In this document: one piece after another, positions 8,238 through 15,448 of the stretch | How positions within the stretch are numbered: the stretch's first letter is position 1 | How the letters are laid out: every line of letters starts with the position of its first letter | Origin: Fusibacter paucivorans | Lineage (GTDB): Bacteria > Bacillota > Clostridia > Peptostreptococcales > Acidaminobacteraceae | Assembly (NCBI RefSeq): GCF_018390735.1 | Contig: NZ_JAHBCL010000014.1 | Coordinates: 49,666-113,665, forward strand | Direction: 5' to 3' | DNA: 64,000 nt | Translations under genes and position numbers: made by a program | The notes under the pieces: generated by a model | What the model saw: only the letters and a program-made list of their open reading frames with translations | Told to the model about the DNA's origin: nothing | Databases searched by the model: none

Positions 8238-8802
8238 TTTTTATATCTCCCCTCTTGTCAATGCAGCGATTGACTGCTTTAACCGCTGCTTTACTCGTTT
8301 GCGTAGCACCTGTGATTGCAACGACTTCATTTTCATTTTTCTTTCGATACCGAACCACTTTAAGCTTTTCCTCTGTCGACAGCAAAAGCCGGTCCAAGAA
8401 CCACGTTTCTGTCACGTAACCGCCATAATCTGCTGTTTCCTGATTAGAAAGTACATCAACGTGTTCAATGGCGTCTTCTCCCACTTCGATGAAAAAAAGG
8501 ATTTCGGATTCATAACCCATTTCAGTTACTAAAAAACCATATCGCCCCTCTGCCAGTTTATACACTCGATGTACTTTCGCATCTTCAAATGCAGGCAGTC
8601 TCTCTTCATATTGCTGGTCATATTCTAAAAATATTGGTGTAAAAACAGAAGGTTCTTCCGGTGCGCTCGATGGATTATTTCCATATTTTCCCACAACAAA
8701 AAAGAGCAAGGCTAGGATACATAGAAATGTATACAGCCCTGCTCCTTTGCCCAAGTTTTTTATAATCTTATCAACCCCAATCTTTATTACAATCCCTGTC
8801 AA
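8221..8802 (-). CDS. RnfG/NqrC-like FMN-binding membrane protein, first gene of the operon
   Basis: 193 residues: one N-terminal membrane segment (about 22-39) and an extracytoplasmic FMN_bind domain. The domain has the conserved D-Y-G-G-Y near 125 and a flavinylation motif T-G-A-T-Q-T-S at 164-170, which matches the S/T-G-A-T-x-T-S pattern where FMN is attached through Thr in RnfG/NqrC. No other Rnf/Nqr subunit is present, so it is a stand-alone flavin electron carrier. No ATG is in frame; the frame opens with TTG and the ribosome site is weak, so the start is uncertain. It could supply electrons to the cofactor or substrate handled by the downstream lipoproteins. Confidence 0.7.
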   Translation of the reverse strand: MTGIVIKIGVDKIIKNLGKGAGLYTFLCILALLFFVVGKYGNNPSSAPEEPSVFTPIFLEYDQQYEERLPAFEDAKVHRVYKLAEGRYGFLVTEMGYESEILFFIEVGEDAIEHVDVLSNQETADYGGYVTETWFLDRLLLSTEEKLKVVRYRKKNENEVVAITGATQTSKAAVKAVNRCIDKRGDIKNDETI

Positions 8803-8843
8803 ATCATTTTATTCCCAGATTATCATGACATTCGACGGATTGC

Positions 8844-8873
8844 AGTATATGTATTCATACACTTGTCATGCAA
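8844..8873 (-). promoter_or_regulatory. Possible promoter of the ten-gene ECF operon
   Basis: The minus strand has TTGCAT (8868-8873), an 18-bp spacer and TATACT (8844-8849), about 40 bases before the TTG start of the FMN-binding gene. The -35 match is poor. Confidence 0.35.
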
Positions 8874-9101
8874 GTGCTATTGATCATTTTATTTAGTATA
8901 CACTTTCAGTATATAAATTTCAACACTCTCCCATTTGATACCGTTCCCATGCAATTGTACTTGCATTTTGCATGAACAGCCATGCAGCGCTATTCCCTGC
9001 ACCTTCTTTGATGACGCATTTCTCAATAGCTTTAATGTTACATTCATCTCTCAGCTTTTCAATAGATCCAAAGCATATTCTAGCTTTGTAGGCATCAAAA
9101 T
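8874..9101. other. Intergenic stretch, possible degenerate coding remnant
   Basis: A 65-codon minus-strand frame reads through most of this stretch and looks like an amphipathic helical protein. It opens with a TTG buried in the terminator hairpin just upstream and has no ribosome site. I recognise no family. It may be a decayed gene remnant. Confidence 0.25.
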
Positions 9102-9128
9102 AAGATGTCCTTTTCAAAAGGACATCTT
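9102..9128 (-). terminator. Perfect inverted repeat: terminator after the PanB-like gene
   Basis: A 13-bp perfect stem (AAGATGTCCTTTT/AAAAGGACATCTT around one base) lies about 78 bases after the PanB-like stop codon. On the minus strand it is followed by ATTTTG. Confidence 0.6.
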
Positions 9129-9205
9129 AAATTTAATACTGTCATCACTTTCACGCGATACAATTTGATATCTGCTTCAAACGTAAAAGCGGTTGTTCAA
9201 TCATT

Positions 9206-10096
9206 TTATTTTACTTTTTCAAGTGCATTCAAGAATTTTTCGAGTTCACTTTCTTCCATGTGAAAACCGTGTTTGTCTTCAGGATACGCACCTGTGCGAA
9301 CATCATTTGCCCAAGCGCCATAAGCCGATGCAGACCACTTGAAGAAATCGCCATAAACTTTAGCATGAGAAGCGAGTGAAGGCATCATATTGAATGTATC
9401 GAAGTCAACCATTTCACAACCGTCAGCAGCGCCGCCGGCTGCGATTGAAATAACCGGCACACGCAACTTTTTCGCAATGGCATTTGTCACTTCAATTGGC
9501 GTTAATTCAATCGTCATCGCCATCATGCCGCATTCTTGGTATTCATATGCCATACGGAAAATTTTCATTGCATCTTCAGCTGTTTTGCCAAGGCGCTTGT
9601 AGCCGCCGTGTCTGCTTGTTTGCCATCCTGAAAGCGCACCGACATGACCAAATACCACGAGATGATTGTCTGCCATATATTGGAGCGTTTCGTTATTGAT
9701 ACCCATTGGCAATAATGAATCAGCGCCTTCCGCCATATACATTGAACCGTATTCGAGTGCTTTTTCTTTTGATGCAAATGTTGGTGTCTGCATATAGAAG
9801 TTAATATGAATGTATTTTGCCGCATTTCTAACCGTGCGAATCCACCATGGTGCATGTTCGATAGACATTAATGTATTTTCAGCTGGTACAGTCAAACGGC
9901 AAATATCACAGCCAGCCATTTCCGCTGCCATTGTAAAAAACTGATCTCTATTGGCAGGACACATCTGAACAATCGGCGTTCCTTCATCTTTACATTTTTG
10001 AAGATATGCGATTGATTTACGGCCTTTTACCATCTTTGACGATTTAACTTTTTTGTCCTCCGAATTAATTTGAACATCTTTTTTTTCTTCAGCCAT
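9206..10096 (-). CDS. PanB-like (ketopantoate hydroxymethyltransferase-fold) enzyme, probably altered function
   Basis: 296 residues in the PanB/isocitrate-lyase-PEP-mutase superfamily: G-H-V-G at 150-153, G-G-Y-K at 164-167, catalytic-type Glu198 in M-T-I-E-L-T-P, and I-S-I-A-A-G-G with D-G near 218-226. True PanB carries two Mg-binding aspartates, the first in a V-G-D-S motif. By eye the matching place reads V-P-A-E, and the second is not obvious either. A charged 25-residue N-terminal extension is also unusual. No panC, panD or panE is nearby. Its neighbours are a trigger-factor-like protein and an SDR. I infer a retro-aldol or C-C lyase type role in an uncharacterised pathway, not pantothenate synthesis. 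Confidence 0.7.
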   Translation of the reverse strand: MAEEKKDVQINSEDKKVKSSKMVKGRKSIAYLQKCKDEGTPIVQMCPANRDQFFTMAAEMAGCDICRLTVPAENTLMSIEHAPWWIRTVRNAAKYIHINFYMQTPTFASKEKALEYGSMYMAEGADSLLPMGINNETLQYMADNHLVVFGHVGALSGWQTSRHGGYKRLGKTAEDAMKIFRMAYEYQECGMMAMTIELTPIEVTNAIAKKLRVPVISIAAGGAADGCEMVDFDTFNMMPSLASHAKVYGDFFKWSASAYGAWANDVRTGAYPEDKHGFHMEESELEKFLNALEKVK

Positions 10097-10252
10097 GATT
10101 TATCTCCTTTTCAATCAATAGATTATTGGGCGCTTCTTGTTGCGCCTTAAAGACTTTTCCGTAGAACCTGTGCATTTATTTGCTGAAAGCTCTTTTCTGA
10201 CGGCAAATCGCTAATATTTTATAAGCATTTCATAAACAGAACGATATCATCA

Positions 10253-10762
10253 TTACATCTGGATCACAGCGTTATCATAGATAAAATCAAGCGCTTTGCG
10301 GATTAACAAATCATTTCTTAACGACTCTAAATTTTCACCAAGAAAATCTTTGACCATTTCAATGCTGATCTGTTCGCGTGTAGCAATTACCTGCGCCTCT
10401 GCTTCCAGTTCATCTATTGTAACTTCAAAACGCTCTGCATCAATAATTCCTCTCAGAATAACTTCCGTCTTCAAGTACTTGCACGCCTCTTCTTTTAACT
10501 CGGCCATATCTTCTTCCCGAGGATAGAAATAGTCAAAATCACAAGTACCTGCCAAGCTTTCGTACTTCATTTGATGCTGCCTTTCCATCGCCATTCGCGA
10601 CGCCTCTTCATCAATGACATTCTGTGGTATGTCAATATCATTTGCATCGAGAATCTTATCGAGTATTGCATCCCTTATTTGTATTTCAGCTTTTTTTTCA
10701 GATACCGCGTTTTTCATTCGCGTCACTTCAACACCTTTGTAATGCTTAACGACTATTCCCAT
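10253..10762 (-). CDS. Stand-alone trigger-factor C-terminal-like protein
   Basis: About 169 residues, very helix-rich and charged. It resembles the peptide-binding C-terminal arm of trigger factor: an I-P-Q-N-V-I-D-E-E helix start, a V-T-I-D-E-L-E-A-E-A turn, and a terminal L-R-N-D-L-L-I-R-K-A-L-D-F-I. It lacks the ribosome-binding and PPIase domains of full-length trigger factor (about 430 residues). The start is uncertain: the ATG used here has GGAGG 13 bases upstream, while a TTG and an ATG slightly upstream (10795, 10786) keep frame. It lies between the SDR and PanB-like genes in the same direction. A dedicated chaperone or assembly factor for one of these enzymes is a reasonable inference. 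Confidence 0.55.
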   Translation of the reverse strand: MGIVVKHYKGVEVTRMKNAVSEKKAEIQIRDAILDKILDANDIDIPQNVIDEEASRMAMERQHQMKYESLAGTCDFDYFYPREEDMAELKEEACKYLKTEVILRGIIDAERFEVTIDELEAEAQVIATREQISIEMVKDFLGENLESLRNDLLIRKALDFIYDNAVIQM

Positions 10763-10798
10763 TGCAGTTGCTTTTCCTCCATCCATTAATATCAATGC

Positions 10799-11629
10799 TT
10801 AGCCTAAGCAGATTCCACCATCAATTCTCAGTACCGCCGAGTTCATGAACGCCGACTCATCACTTGCCAAATAGACAGCACCGCCAGCGATATGTTTGGC
10901 ATCAGCAGAAACATACTGATCTGTCACCCAGTCACCCGATAAAATCCAGTCACGACCGCTCTTATTGTAGCCAGAACCCCTATGGATAGCAGCCCCTTTA
11001 TTCTGCATTGCTTTTGGCCCCCATGCAGGATCCATGCAAATAGCCGTCATGTATGGCCCCGGTTGAATCGTATTGACGCGAATACCGTTTCGCCCATACT
11101 CAAAAGCCAGACACTGCGCCAGTGATTGCGCGCCGCCTTTGGATGCAATATAAGCGACCCCAGATGTACTGCCTTGAATCGCACCATTTGATGTGACTAA
11201 AATCATGCTCGCTTTAATTTCATTTGGCAGAAAATATTTAAGGCAAGCACGTGAAATTTTCATCGTACCCGTTAGATTATTGGCGATGACATAATCCCAG
11301 TCTTCGTCTAATACTTCTTCGCCGGTCGCAAAATAATCCATCACACCGGCAAAATGCGTCAATACGTTAAGCGATCCGTAGGTACTGACCGCGATATCCA
11401 CCGCTTTGTCACAGTCGGCATTAACCGTTATATCTCCAGTAAACGTAACCAAGTTATCAGAAAATCCCTTCTCCTCAACTTCCTTTTCCAATGCCTCCAA
11501 CCGATCTTTCTTGTTGTCCATTGCAACGACTTTGCAATGCTCTTCGAGATATGCAAACGTCGTCGCTTTACCCATTCCTGCACCGGCACCTGTAACAATT
11601 GCAATTTTTCCGTCTAATCTGTTAGCCAT
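10799..11629 (-). CDS. Short-chain dehydrogenase/reductase (classical SDR)
   Basis: 276 residues: NAD(P)-binding T-G-A-G-A-G-M-G near 13-20, D-I in F-T-G-D-I, an F-A-G-V equivalent of NNAG, catalytic Ser in V-T-S-N-G and Y-I-A-S-K (Tyr/Lys), then the N-T-I-Q-P-G-P motif and a C-terminal R-I-D-G-G. An insert around A-W-G-P-K-A-M-Q and a long substrate loop fit the 3-oxoacyl/alcohol type SDRs. GGGAG lies about 10 bases before the ATG. It heads a three-gene set with the trigger-factor-like and PanB-like genes, and a LuxR regulator is encoded just upstream. The substrate is unknown. Confidence 0.88.
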   Translation of the reverse strand: MANRLDGKIAIVTGAGAGMGKATTFAYLEEHCKVVAMDNKKDRLEALEKEVEEKGFSDNLVTFTGDITVNADCDKAVDIAVSTYGSLNVLTHFAGVMDYFATGEEVLDEDWDYVIANNLTGTMKISRACLKYFLPNEIKASMILVTSNGAIQGSTSGVAYIASKGGAQSLAQCLAFEYGRNGIRVNTIQPGPYMTAICMDPAWGPKAMQNKGAAIHRGSGYNKSGRDWILSGDWVTDQYVSADAKHIAGGAVYLASDESAFMNSAVLRIDGGICLG

Positions 11630-11997
11630 AAAACAACACTCCCTTCTTAAAATTATAACCGCTTAAATTGAAGATCATATATCGGTAATACTGCCACCCT
11701 TTGTAATAGCAATCCACAAAACCTTTTCTAAACACCAGCCTATGCCATGACGAATTTTTATCGCGACTAGCCTTGATCTCCCCAAGGCAATTGAAGCCTT
11801 TTTCATCGTATCCCATACATCTATTGCTGCCAAAACGCATCTTGCGCTATTGGTTTTCCCTATTTTGTCGTTATTTTCTAAAGTACAGGTTTCTATACAT
11901 TCATTATAAAATTTATTAATTTTACTGAAAATAGTAAGAACTATGTATTTATTTTCAAAACGACTTAGGTCAACTTCCATCAAATACAAAAAGCAAG
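11630..11997 (-). other. Gap upstream of the SDR gene with possible decayed coding sequence
   Basis: Minus-strand frames of 72 and 104 codons overlap here without ribosome sites. Peptide text such as V-L-A-A-I-D-V-W-D-T-M-K-K-A looks coding-like but I could not assign it. It may be a long leader or a gene remnant. Confidence 0.25.
11903..11931 (-). promoter_or_regulatory. Possible promoter of the SDR/PanB-like set
   Basis: Minus strand TTTTCA (11926-11931), 17-bp spacer, TATAAT (11903-11908). It would give a leader of about 265 nt. A second TATAAT-like element lies directly before the SDR ribosome site. Confidence 0.35.
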
Positions 11998-12022
11998 GGT
12001 AACGGTTTTAAGAACCGTCACC
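11998..12022 (-). terminator. Terminator downstream of the LuxR regulator gene
   Basis: Minus strand stem GGTGACGGTT/AACCGTTACC (one mismatch), loop CTTAA, followed by CTTGCTTTTTG. It lies about 170 bases past the LuxR stop codon. Confidence 0.6.
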
Positions 12023-12194
12023 CCCAGCAGATGGCCTTTAAATCAAAAAAAGAATATCAACACAAACAAGTTGTGTGAACATTCTTCTATACCCTAACCA
12101 TTTTAAATATGTTTTATGCTTATTGGATGCATTTGCATCATTTAATCTTGATTGCTTTTAAATCAGTTTTGGCAATGCTTCAAAGTGAGCCGTC

Positions 12195-12980
12195 CTAAGA
12201 TTGCTGGTAGATGCCGTCTTTCATTTCAATCAATTTTAAAATCAATTCCTGACGATTAGACACATCAAGCTTCGTATGGATATTGGCTATATGTTTATAC
12301 GTCGTCGACAAACTGAGATATAACTTACCACTAATCATTCTAGGCGTCATACCATCGCATAACAAACCTGCAATTTCCACTTCACGTTTTGTGAGTACGT
12401 CGCGCAGCTTTGCATATTTGTCTTTTTTGCTGATTTTAGGACCGTTTTCAAGTACTTTCCGATAGAGGTTTTCAATATGAGGCTGAACAATGCTAAGTGT
12501 ATCAATATCAGAAGCATGGTATTTACTCAGCTTTGTGCGTTCAAGTGTAAAGACAATACAGGAATAATCGTTTACATCGTGCAACATCATCCCCACGCTG
12601 TGTTTAATGCCTTGTGGGCGTATAAAGTCTGTAATAAACTCATTGGGTTTGCTCTCCGTCCAGTCGCGCGATTTTACTTTTATTTTAGAACTACTGCCAT
12701 CATTTAATTTTTCCAATAATGAGTAGTTCCCTTGTTCCAACTTGGAATAATAATCAAAATAGCGCTCTATCCAGCCCTCATCTGCACCCATTATGGTGGC
12801 ATCATTTAATTTTCCATTAGAATCCACATAAAAAACACTAAATCGATCGTAAGGAATCAATGTATGTAATTTTTGAATAACCTGCATGGAAAAATTTTTT
12901 GAATCTGACAAGGACTCTATATAGAGTAAAAAATCATTTATTTTCATCCAAGGTAACTGTTGGGGATAATTCATGACCAT
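12195..12980 (-). CDS. LuxR-family transcriptional regulator with GAF-like sensor region
   Basis: 261 residues. The C-terminal ~60 residues are a LuxR/GerE helix-turn-helix: L-T-K-R-E-V-E-I-A-G-L-L at about 192, M-I-S-G-K-L-Y-L-S then T-Y-K-H-I-A-N-I-H recognition helix, and K-L-D-V-S-N-R-Q-E-L. The first 170 residues resemble a GAF-type small-molecule sensor (L-I-P-Y-D-R-F-S-V-F-Y); there is no receiver domain. GGAG lies seven bases before the ATG. It is transcribed toward the SDR/trigger-factor-like/PanB-like genes from its own promoter and is the obvious candidate to control them in response to a metabolite. Confidence 0.85.
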   Translation of the reverse strand: MVMNYPQQLPWMKINDFLLYIESLSDSKNFSMQVIQKLHTLIPYDRFSVFYVDSNGKLNDATIMGADEGWIERYFDYYSKLEQGNYSLLEKLNDGSSSKIKVKSRDWTESKPNEFITDFIRPQGIKHSVGMMLHDVNDYSCIVFTLERTKLSKYHASDIDTLSIVQPHIENLYRKVLENGPKISKKDKYAKLRDVLTKREVEIAGLLCDGMTPRMISGKLYLSLSTTYKHIANIHTKLDVSNRQELILKLIEMKDGIYQQS

Positions 12981-13112
12981 ATTTCTACTCCATTTCTTTG
13001 CGATTTTCGTTAAATAATTGGCTGATTTCTTGAAACAATTAATTAATGTTATTATTCGACTGGAAAGATTCTATGTAGTTTTTTGATTGACATAATCAGT
13101 TGATTACTATTA

Positions 13113-13141
13113 ATTATAACGAAGTTCCAAACTTAATGCAA
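13113..13141 (-). promoter_or_regulatory. Promoter of the LuxR regulator gene
   Basis: Minus strand TTGCAT (13136-13141), 17-bp spacer, perfect TATAAT (13113-13118), giving a leader of about 125 nt. Confidence 0.45.
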
Positions 13142-13234
13142 TTGCATAATCGGATGTATCTTATACTTTCACTTACAGCAATTATCTGTATCGACCTTTA
13201 AAAAGCTTTAGATCACTCTAAAGAGCACATGCAA

Positions 13235-13264
13235 AATGCTGTCAGTTATGCAGCTGACAGCATT
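13235..13264. terminator. Bidirectional terminator hairpin
   Basis: An 11-bp perfect stem AATGCTGTCAG/CTGACAGCATT with an 8-base loop. On the plus strand CTTTTAATG follows; on the minus strand TTGCATG follows. It lies just past the thiolase remnant and would end transcripts coming from the SDR gene. Confidence 0.6.
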
Positions 13265-13296
13265 CTTTTAATGAGGAAAATCATAAACTTGAGACA

Positions 13297-13371
13297 CTAT
13301 TTGATCTTTTCAATCACCATGGCAGTTCCTTGCCCGCCTCCGATGCATCGTATTGCCAAACCCATTCTAAT
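13297..13371 (-). pseudogene. C-terminal remnant of a thiolase (acetyl-CoA acetyltransferase)
   Basis: A minus-strand frame ends R-M-G-L-A-I-R-C-I-G-G-G-Q-G-T-A-M-V-I-E-K-stop (split: GLAIRCIGGGQG then TAMVIEK). This is the diagnostic C-terminus of type II thiolases, where the Cys of C-I-G-G-G is the catalytic base. Everything upstream of it is missing. The frame closes within about ten codons and the intact SDR stop codon sits 14 bases away. The SDR gene therefore appears to have been joined to the tail of a deleted thiolase gene. Confidence 0.75.
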
Positions 13372-13384
13372 GATTCGGCTGTTA

Positions 13385-14260
13385 TTACTGCATTAACTTA
13401 TGCGTATGCTCCTTTATAAACATTTCCGTTAAAGATTTTACGTTTTCAATGGCCGTCTGATCGCAGGTATACTTCCCCGAGTGAATAATTTGACCATGTT
13501 CATCAAAATATTTGCCGCTAACATGCATCAAATCCTGCGCCGTCGCCAAATAGAGATAAGTTTCCGCCATCTGTTCCGGCGTAATCGTTTTTTTAGATTT
13601 CAAGCGGTAAACTAATTTTTGAAAGCTCGAAAGATTGGGATGTCTGTCCAAGTCCACTTTAACCGCCGTCACTCTAATACAGTTAGCCGTAATGCCAGGC
13701 ATACTTGAAAGCCAATAGGTAAACATTATCTGTGCGAGTTTTGATTGATAGTAAGCCTTTGTTACTGAAAAGTGACGCCTTCGAAATTCAGGATCTTCCA
13801 AGTTAATGCGCAATCCCGGCATTGCCAGCAACCCCTTAGACGCAATCGTAATAACGCGACCATCATCACTCTTTTCGACCAGATCCTGAACAAGAGATGT
13901 CAAATAAACCGGTCCGATATGATTGGTCATCCAGATCGTCTCATGACCTTCTGATGAAAATATGGGTTCTTTTTGAGCAATATCAAATATAGCGGCATTA
14001 TGAATGAGGACATCAATATGATCGAAATGCGTATGCAGGTATTCGGCACATTGCTCAATCGAGTGAAAAAGACTTAAATCAATTTGAACGAGTTCAACTG
14101 CTTCTGATTGACTTATCTGCTTTATATAGGCCACCGCTTCTTGACCTCTTGATAAATTTCTGCATCCAATGATAACACGGTAACCTTTACTCGCAATTTG
14201 TATTGCCGCGGCTCTGCCGATACCTGCATTCCCACCTGTAATAAAACATATTTTCTCCAT
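13385..14260 (-). CDS. Short-chain dehydrogenase (retinol-dehydrogenase-like SDR)
   Basis: 291 residues: T-G-G-N-A-G-I-G at about 8-15, D-L in V-Q-I-D-L-S, H-N-A-A-I for NNAG, catalytic Ser in T-I-A-S-K-G and Y-Y-Q-S-K. The pattern resembles the WW-domain oxidoreductase/retinol dehydrogenase branch. GGAGG sits seven bases before the ATG. The gene is monocistronic, with a consensus promoter and a palindromic operator directly upstream, so it is probably induced through a TetR-type repressor encoded elsewhere. It ends next to a thiolase remnant. Confidence 0.85.
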   Translation of the reverse strand: MEKICFITGGNAGIGRAAAIQIASKGYRVIIGCRNLSRGQEAVAYIKQISQSEAVELVQIDLSLFHSIEQCAEYLHTHFDHIDVLIHNAAIFDIAQKEPIFSSEGHETIWMTNHIGPVYLTSLVQDLVEKSDDGRVITIASKGLLAMPGLRINLEDPEFRRRHFSVTKAYYQSKLAQIMFTYWLSSMPGITANCIRVTAVKVDLDRHPNLSSFQKLVYRLKSKKTITPEQMAETYLYLATAQDLMHVSGKYFDEHGQIIHSGKYTCDQTAIENVKSLTEMFIKEHTHKLMQ

Positions 14261-14283
14261 AATATCGCCTCCGTCCATGCAAC

Positions 14284-14303
14284 TATAGACCATGTGGTCT
14301 ATA
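14284..14303. promoter_or_regulatory. TetR-type palindromic operator
   Basis: Perfect 9-bp arms TATAGACCA/TGGTCTATA around TG, placed exactly at the predicted transcription start of the SDR gene and 23 bases before its ATG. The size and GACCA/TGGTC core fit TetR-family operators. No TetR gene is in the window. Confidence 0.6.
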
Positions 14304-14308
14304 TTGAA

Positions 14309-14337
14309 AATATAACACTTTTCATAATGGTTGTCAA
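14309..14337 (-). promoter_or_regulatory. Consensus promoter of the SDR gene
   Basis: Minus strand TTGACA (14332-14337), 17-bp spacer, TATATT (14309-14314). The palindromic operator begins five bases downstream of the -10. Confidence 0.72.
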
Positions 14338-14396
14338 ACAAATTAATATTTTCTCTATACCCATTTCACTAGGCTGTAAAAAATTTGCCTCCAACC

Positions 14397-14438
14397 ATAA
14401 AAAAGGCCAAAGCAAGTGTCATGGCTTGCTTTAGCCTT
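14397..14438 (-). terminator. Terminator of the AhpD-like/lpdA/lplA operon
   Basis: Minus strand 14-bp stem AAGGCTAAAGCAAG/CTTGCTTTGGCCTT (one mismatch) with an 8-base loop, followed by a T6 run. It begins about 30 bases after the lplA stop codon. Confidence 0.75.
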
Positions 14439-14470
14439 AAACGATAGACTTTGGTGATACGGTTAATCCA

Positions 14471-15448
14471 TTATGCCATTAGTGCTTTTATCTTTGCTTC
14501 GTCAAAAGGAGCGCCAACAATTCTGGCACTTAGTTTTTCCGGCAAATTGACATCCAGCGCATCCGATGCAATTTTCACAGCTTTAACAATGCCGTCTTCG
14601 ACCATCAAATAGAGGTCAACAGATCCCCACGCGTACCGCTCACTCATCTGTACATTGAAAGCAGGCGATGCACCATAGCGCCATTCCCAGCTTTCAAACT
14701 GCTGCATCAACGGATGAATGACAGCTGACGAATGGGTGTCAACGCCGCCTTCTAAAACGTCAATCATGTCTACGATACGCGCTGTTGTAGAATCTGCTTG
14801 ATCATCTGTTGTATTATCTGCTACTCCATACGCGGTAATAAACGCGTGATCCAAACAGCGCATCAATCCTTCGACCGTTACATAAGGGTTGAACATGACG
14901 AGATTCTTGACGCGCGATCTAACGGAATCGATCCCTTTCGATTGAAGCTTTTGCTTCGAAACTGTCAAGAGTTTCCCAAGCCGATTGCCATCGACATCCA
15001 CGAGAAGCGTTCCGTGATGACACAAAGTGCCCTCCTCTGCAAAGTAGGCATTGCCTGACACTTTAAAGCCATCTACCATGAGATCATTCTTCCCACTGAA
15101 TTCAGCCCTAATCCCAAATTCGGCGCCTAACGCAGCAATAATCACGGCAATATTTTGGTGAATTTGATCTTCGCCATTATCGGTCACAAAAGTAAAATTC
15201 AAATTGCCGAGATCATGATAAACAGCACCACCACCCGACATGCGCCTCGCCAGCTTCCCGCCTGTTTCTTCAAGGTAAGTCAGGTCGCACTCTTTCCATG
15301 GATTCTGATTTCTGCCAATCACCACCGTGTTTTCATTTTGCCAAAGATAGAGATAAGCTTCACCTGATCGATGCTGCTCAACGAGATAAGATTCAAACGC
15401 TAAGTTGAAATACGGATTCCTGCTCAGCGAATGATAAATCTTAAGCAA
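14471..15448 (-). CDS. lplA: Lipoate-protein ligase A
   Basis: 325 residues. This enzyme activates free lipoate with ATP and attaches it to the Lys of lipoyl domains. Visible motifs are G-R-N-Q-N at 45-49, the lipoate/ATP loop R-R-M-S-G-G-G-A-V-Y-H-D at 68-79, N-L-N-F-T-F, and F-S-G-K-N-D-L-M with G-F-K-V-S-G-N-A. The C-terminal accessory domain of LplA is present. The gene overlaps the lpdA stop by eight bases. The obvious protein substrate is the lipoyl domain fused to the neighbouring dihydrolipoyl dehydrogenase. Confidence 0.92.
   Translation of the reverse strand: MLKIYHSLSRNPYFNLAFESYLVEQHRSGEAYLYLWQNENTVVIGRNQNPWKECDLTYLEETGGKLARRMSGGGAVYHDLGNLNFTFVTDNGEDQIHQNIAVIIAALGAEFGIRAEFSGKNDLMVDGFKVSGNAYFAEEGTLCHHGTLLVDVDGNRLGKLLTVSKQKLQSKGIDSVRSRVKNLVMFNPYVTVEGLMRCLDHAFITAYGVADNTTDDQADSTTARIVDMIDVLEGGVDTHSSAVIHPLMQQFESWEWRYGASPAFNVQMSERYAWGSVDLYLMVEDGIVKAVKIASDALDVNLPEKLSARIVGAPFDEAKIKALMA

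Noticed and set aside
8221..8802. FMN-binding gene considered as part of an Rnf or Nqr complex
   Set aside because: None of the other subunits is present; the neighbours are transporter and lipoprotein genes.
8920..9117. 65-codon minus-strand frame between the ECF operon and the PanB-like gene
   Set aside because: It starts with TTG inside a terminator hairpin, has no ribosome site and matches no family I know; kept only as a possible remnant.
9206..10096. Assignment as pantothenate-pathway panB
   Set aside because: Metal-binding motifs look altered and no panC/panD/panE is nearby.
11675..11989. 104-codon minus-strand frame upstream of the SDR gene
   Set aside because: No ribosome site, overlaps a second frame and a probable promoter; treated as leader or decayed sequence.
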